NCBI GenBank assembly: GCA_949130495.1
Contig: OX422217.1
Location: 577,884,606-577,948,605, forward strand
Length of the DNA stretch: 64,000 nt
Reading direction: 5' to 3'
Source of the DNA: Sambucus nigra
Lineage: Eukaryota; Streptophyta; Magnoliopsida; Dipsacales; Adoxaceae
The stretch's first letter is position 1, and each line of letters starts with the position of its first letter. A program made the translations under genes and the position numbers. Under the pieces are notes generated by a model. The model was not told where the DNA came from. It made no database searches and worked only from the letters and a program-made list of their open reading frames with translations. This document shows, piece by piece, positions 60,602 through 64,000 of the stretch.

Positions 60602-61727
60602 TATTGTTGCTTCAAAATCCCCTCTTCAAGAATTAGTTTTTCTCTTGAAGGAATATTCTGCTCTTTTAAATCTTTAGAGATATCTGCTGTCTCAGTCACT
60701 CTCCCGTCCCTTGAAAAATGGTTAAGAGGAAAATCCACAACTTACTCTCCGGGGCCAAATTTCCCCTTCCCCCTAAGAAGAAGGATACAGGGGAAAGGAG
60801 TTCCAAACGCCCTGTGGTTGTGGTGCCCAAAGAGGTGAAAACCCAAGAGCCTCAGTACAAAAGGTTGAAGAAGAGTCCTACAGACTGGCAGGATTTGGTG
60901 AATAAATCCCAGGCCGACCATAACTTTGTAGGTGTTGCTTCTATGATAGCCAATCTTGGTCTGGCCAAGGGCTTAATAGGCTCTGGAGTGATGCCCACCG
61001 AAAAGTATTTTCCTTTTACTCTATCAAGGGCAAGGTTGTTAAAAAGGGCCAACCATAATTTGGCCTTGATAAATACCTCAATTTTTTATTATATGTCTTT
61101 TACTTATGCTTTTAATGTTATGATTGACTAATTTTGTATTTTTCAGGACTTTTGCAGTTCTTGGTGGATTACGACCAAATCCTAAGAAGGGATGACCAAC
61201 TGAGAGAGAACTCAGCTAATGTGGTAGCCATTTTTAAAGTTTTGAAGGATACTTTGGATGCCTCCAAAAAAAAAGTCAGGAAAAATGGAAGGGTATAGTT
61301 GATAAAGCCGAGCAGGACAAGAAAGATGCATTGAAGGCTGTTGAAGATGATACTAAGAAGGAGACTAGGCTGGAAAAAAAACACTGCTGATATGGAGGGG
61401 AAGTACTAGGTCCTAAGGGCTAAATTTAAAAAGGAAAAATAGGATGCTTACATCCAAGGCTAGGATAAGGCCTTCTCCACAACAGGCGTGCAAATTTATT
61501 TCCTGAAGAAGTAGATCTTCAAAGAATGATGGGATAATGCTCTTAGGATGGTTGGCACTACTACTGACTGTGAGATTTTCTAGCAATTTAACCCTGGAAC
61601 TCCTCCCATCATTGATGAGGAGATAGATGATGAATAAGGGACAACTGAGTCCTTCATGGTCCCTGAAATGTCAGTAGTAGTAGTTCACCCTAAGGAAGAT
61701 ATGGCCCGGGATAAGGATAAGGTGTAA

Positions 61728-62044
61728 CCGCCTTAGGATTGCTTTTTATTTCTTTTTTGCCCTATATAAATCTTTATTTTCTTGTATTTTGGATGAATTC
61801 CCTTGTATTTACTTTTTTCCATAGTTTTTAATAAAATTGCCCTTTGTTTGCCCTGCACAATGTTGATGTTTGTTGAATCTTTTCTTTGAATTTTTATCCT
61901 CATATTTTGCTTTTGAATTTAAGTCTAGGAGGTTTGTTATAGCAGCTACTGAGAGTGATCTATATAGGAGAAGTGGTTAAATTTTTGAGGTAGGTTATGA
62001 AGATTTGGAGGATGAACAGATGGAAGATTTTCACAGCTTGGATG
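61728..62044. other. 3' flank of the decayed transposon gene
   Basis: No gene. T-rich with AATAAAATTG near 61829 that could serve as a polyadenylation signal. Ends with GGATG (62040-62044), a possible target copy of the LTR that follows. Confidence 0.4.
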
Positions 62045-64000
62045 TGTGACACCCCGCCAAATTAAACCCTGGGTGATCAAGCCTGTATTTAATTTAAACA
62101 GGTTTCTTAAATGGTTCATTCTTAGAAGCACTGCCGAACTTTTTAAATTACTAACCACCTAAGTGAAACTAAGCTAGTGCCAAATTTTATCTTCCTTAAG
62201 CAGAATAAACAACTAATGCGAAATGATACAATTTAAGCAGTACTAAAACGATTCACATAAAGCTGAATAAAAATAAAGTCTTGCCGAAAACCACGGCCAA
62301 GAAAACTAACTCAAAATCCAAAATCAGAATAACTGTAAAAGTAAAGGTTGGACAACATGTCCCAACTGAGAGTACTAAAACTAAGATCCTGCACTAGATC
62401 TGAAAGAGAGAAGCGTCTAAGCAATCCCTGTAACATCCACACATGTTGCAGCTCCCAAATCCTTGGAATGAAATCATGATGGGTGTCCCTGTGGCTGGGC
62501 ACCTAAAAGGTTTTTAAAAGATTTTTACATAGAAAGAGTTAGTACTCAAAAACATTTAAAAATATTTTGCAAGTAGTTATCACAATTGAGTTATTAATTA
62601 CACATATTAAGACTTCGTACACTCCTTTGAGCTTCCTCACCTCTCTTCTATAGTGAATGCCTAACGATGGTACTTAGTTCACCTAGTTACAGTACCCCAG
62701 TTAACTTGATCAATATACCCCACTTCATGTACCCCCTCGCTAAGTCCCCATAACATACTCGCAATATTTTAACAGTCCATATCTCATATACTATAAACGT
62801 AGATAACTTACTGTCTTCTTGTTATCTTTATGCTTATAATAATTACACCACGCTTCTTAATTATTACTAAGATATTTTCAATCCATCTTATTATCTACTA
62901 TCTTAAGTCAGTAGATTATACATATGGAATACATTTTATCACACAACATGTATTAAATATTAGTCATCACTAATATATCCTTTTGGAACATATAAATGAC
63001 TCTTGGTTCAGAATGATTCATCGACCCCAAGTGAGAGTTGGTTTGGAATGATCCATCAACCCCAACTATTTATATATATATATACACATAGTCTGGTTCG
63101 GGACTCTTTCATCACGACACCAGTTTTAAGGTTTGCTTCGTCATTTTACATCGACCCCAAACATATAATAACTTTATGTTAGTTCGGAATATCTCATCGA
63201 CCCTAACATAATTAATTTAGGTATAATTCTCTTAACCCAAAAATTTATACAATTTAGTAGGTACACACCTAACCTATCAAATCATGCACGTGCGAAATGT
63301 ACTTTCCTTATATTCTCCATACTTATTAATTTATGAATTATTTCACTATCGCCTTTATTCGAGTATTCACACAACTCTAAGGGTCCTAGTTACCCCTCCC
63401 TTAATTTAGCAGTTAAACTATCTTTAACCTACTGGTATATTTTCGAAATTTACTCTCACCCTTTCCGTAACTAAATTTTCAAATCCCCGATACACGACTC
63501 CATCGGCTTCTTCCCGTCGGTCCATTTCTCCAAATTTTACACTCAATCATTTATGAAGAAATCTCACGGTACCACTAATGGTATTCATTAAGTCCCTACA
63601 TAGGTAAAATAACATCACTAAGATTCCCATTAACTGACGGTAATTGAAAAGACATTTATCCACAAAAATCTTTAAATTACAGCATGGATGGATCGATCGA
63701 TGGGATATGGCCGATCGATCGACTGCTCGATCGATCGACATATTAGGGTCAATGGATCGATCGAGCAGTGACAGACCCACTTCGTCTTCTTCATGCGGGT
63801 TACACCATTTTTGTTTATCCATCTCCCATGATAATTCACCACACTTGTAACTAACGATTTTTAATCATTCCTACATACCCTGGGATGATTACTAACGATC
63901 TAAAACAACATAATTGCTACAAATTTCGTCCAGATTAACTCAAAATCTTCTTATTATTCATGAACCCTACAAATACAATCTTCCCATATTTTCATCATAA
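62045..64000 (-). repeat. Gypsy LTR, minus strand, running off the window
   Basis: Its 3' end (on the minus strand GGGGTGTCACA) is at 62045, homologous to 21782 onward (ACCCTGGGTGATCA, ACTAACCACCTA, GTGTCCCTGTGGCTG). No primer-binding site lies left of it, so it is a 3' LTR or solo LTR. A block of GATCGATC palindromes is at 63686-63775. ORFs in it are not genes. Confidence 0.83.

Larger units (their letters stand above)
54849..61727 (+). pseudogene. Decayed 'putative gypsy type transposon' gene, split by a retrotransposon
   Basis: The first part (54849-55375) has stops and frameshifts but reads PKNIFLEFCQYFDVVPA, then VAPNIWRVINRFNRL and MYCYSW, like the plant family once named putative gypsy type transposon (PF04195). 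A probable intron ends with TTTTGCAG at 55453, then KKEGRKTAPDSKVNF and WRIKEAHTRSTF. The copia-like element 55648-60601 interrupts it. After that come a basic ORF (60718-61131, MVKRKIHNLLSGAKF, with KKK and SSKR clusters), another likely intron ending in TTTTTCAG at 61146 and a charged coiled-coil-like exon with several TAG stops to TAA at 61727. Family function is unproven; such genes accompany large retrotransposons. Confidence 0.6.

Noticed and set aside
63547..63850. ORFs with repeated Arg-Ser-Ile/Asp motifs on both strands
   Set aside because: They come from the GATCGATC repeat block in the LTR.

Overview
The window is nuclear DNA of a flowering plant, probably a eudicot, made almost entirely of transposable elements. 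The evidence is LTR retrotransposons with initiator-tRNA-Met-type primer-binding sites, SIRE-like Ty1/copia and chromodomain Ty3/gypsy elements, hAT and Harbinger MITEs, a CACTA end, a tRNA-derived SINE, AT-rich composition, and no intact host gene. The species cannot be told from what is visible.

Region 1-24961 is a nested stack whose boundaries are fixed by target-site duplications (TSDs). A gag-only copia-like element (651-24956, TSD AATAG) has LTRs of about 2.9 kb. Its 5' LTR later received two hAT elements (1424-2491 and 2769-3232, 8-bp TSDs) and a nearly complete Ty3/gypsy chromovirus (4897-14442, TSD TTACT, near-identical LTRs). Its 3' LTR received a deleted minus-strand Ty3/gypsy copy (20830-24928, TSD GTCTT), which itself carries a SINE (22092-22288, 11-bp TSD).

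Region 24962-31998 holds a decayed plus-strand Ty3/gypsy chromovirus of the same LTR family, with many stops, mostly TAG. Its 3' LTR is interrupted at 31999 by a CACTA terminus with palindromic subterminal repeats. An array of 168-bp units in alternating variants follows (32880-34223 and 39638-43470). It is split by a minus-strand gag-only copia-like element (34224-39637) and ends where a SIRE-like copia element begins (43471-48143, truncated before reverse transcriptase).

Region 48144-52830 is AT-rich spacer with microsatellites, two degenerate tandem repeats, a Tourist-like MITE containing three internal hairpins (50755-51209) and a short transit-peptide-like ORF behind a CT-rich leader. 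Region 52830-62044 holds a decayed gene resembling the 'putative gypsy type transposon' family, split by a second gag-only minus-strand copia-like element (55648-60601), with a related lone LTR upstream (about 53500-54540). The window ends inside another minus-strand gypsy LTR (62045-64000).

The most notable pattern is a block of short palindromes around TCGTTCGAACGA, found in the U3 part of LTRs from both retrotransposon superfamilies. In three copia-like LTRs it lies just upstream of a TATAAATA box. In one gypsy LTR the same position holds a different palindrome, GATCGATC. No coding sequence here is clearly functional; the longest are retrotransposon polyproteins broken by stops and frameshifts.
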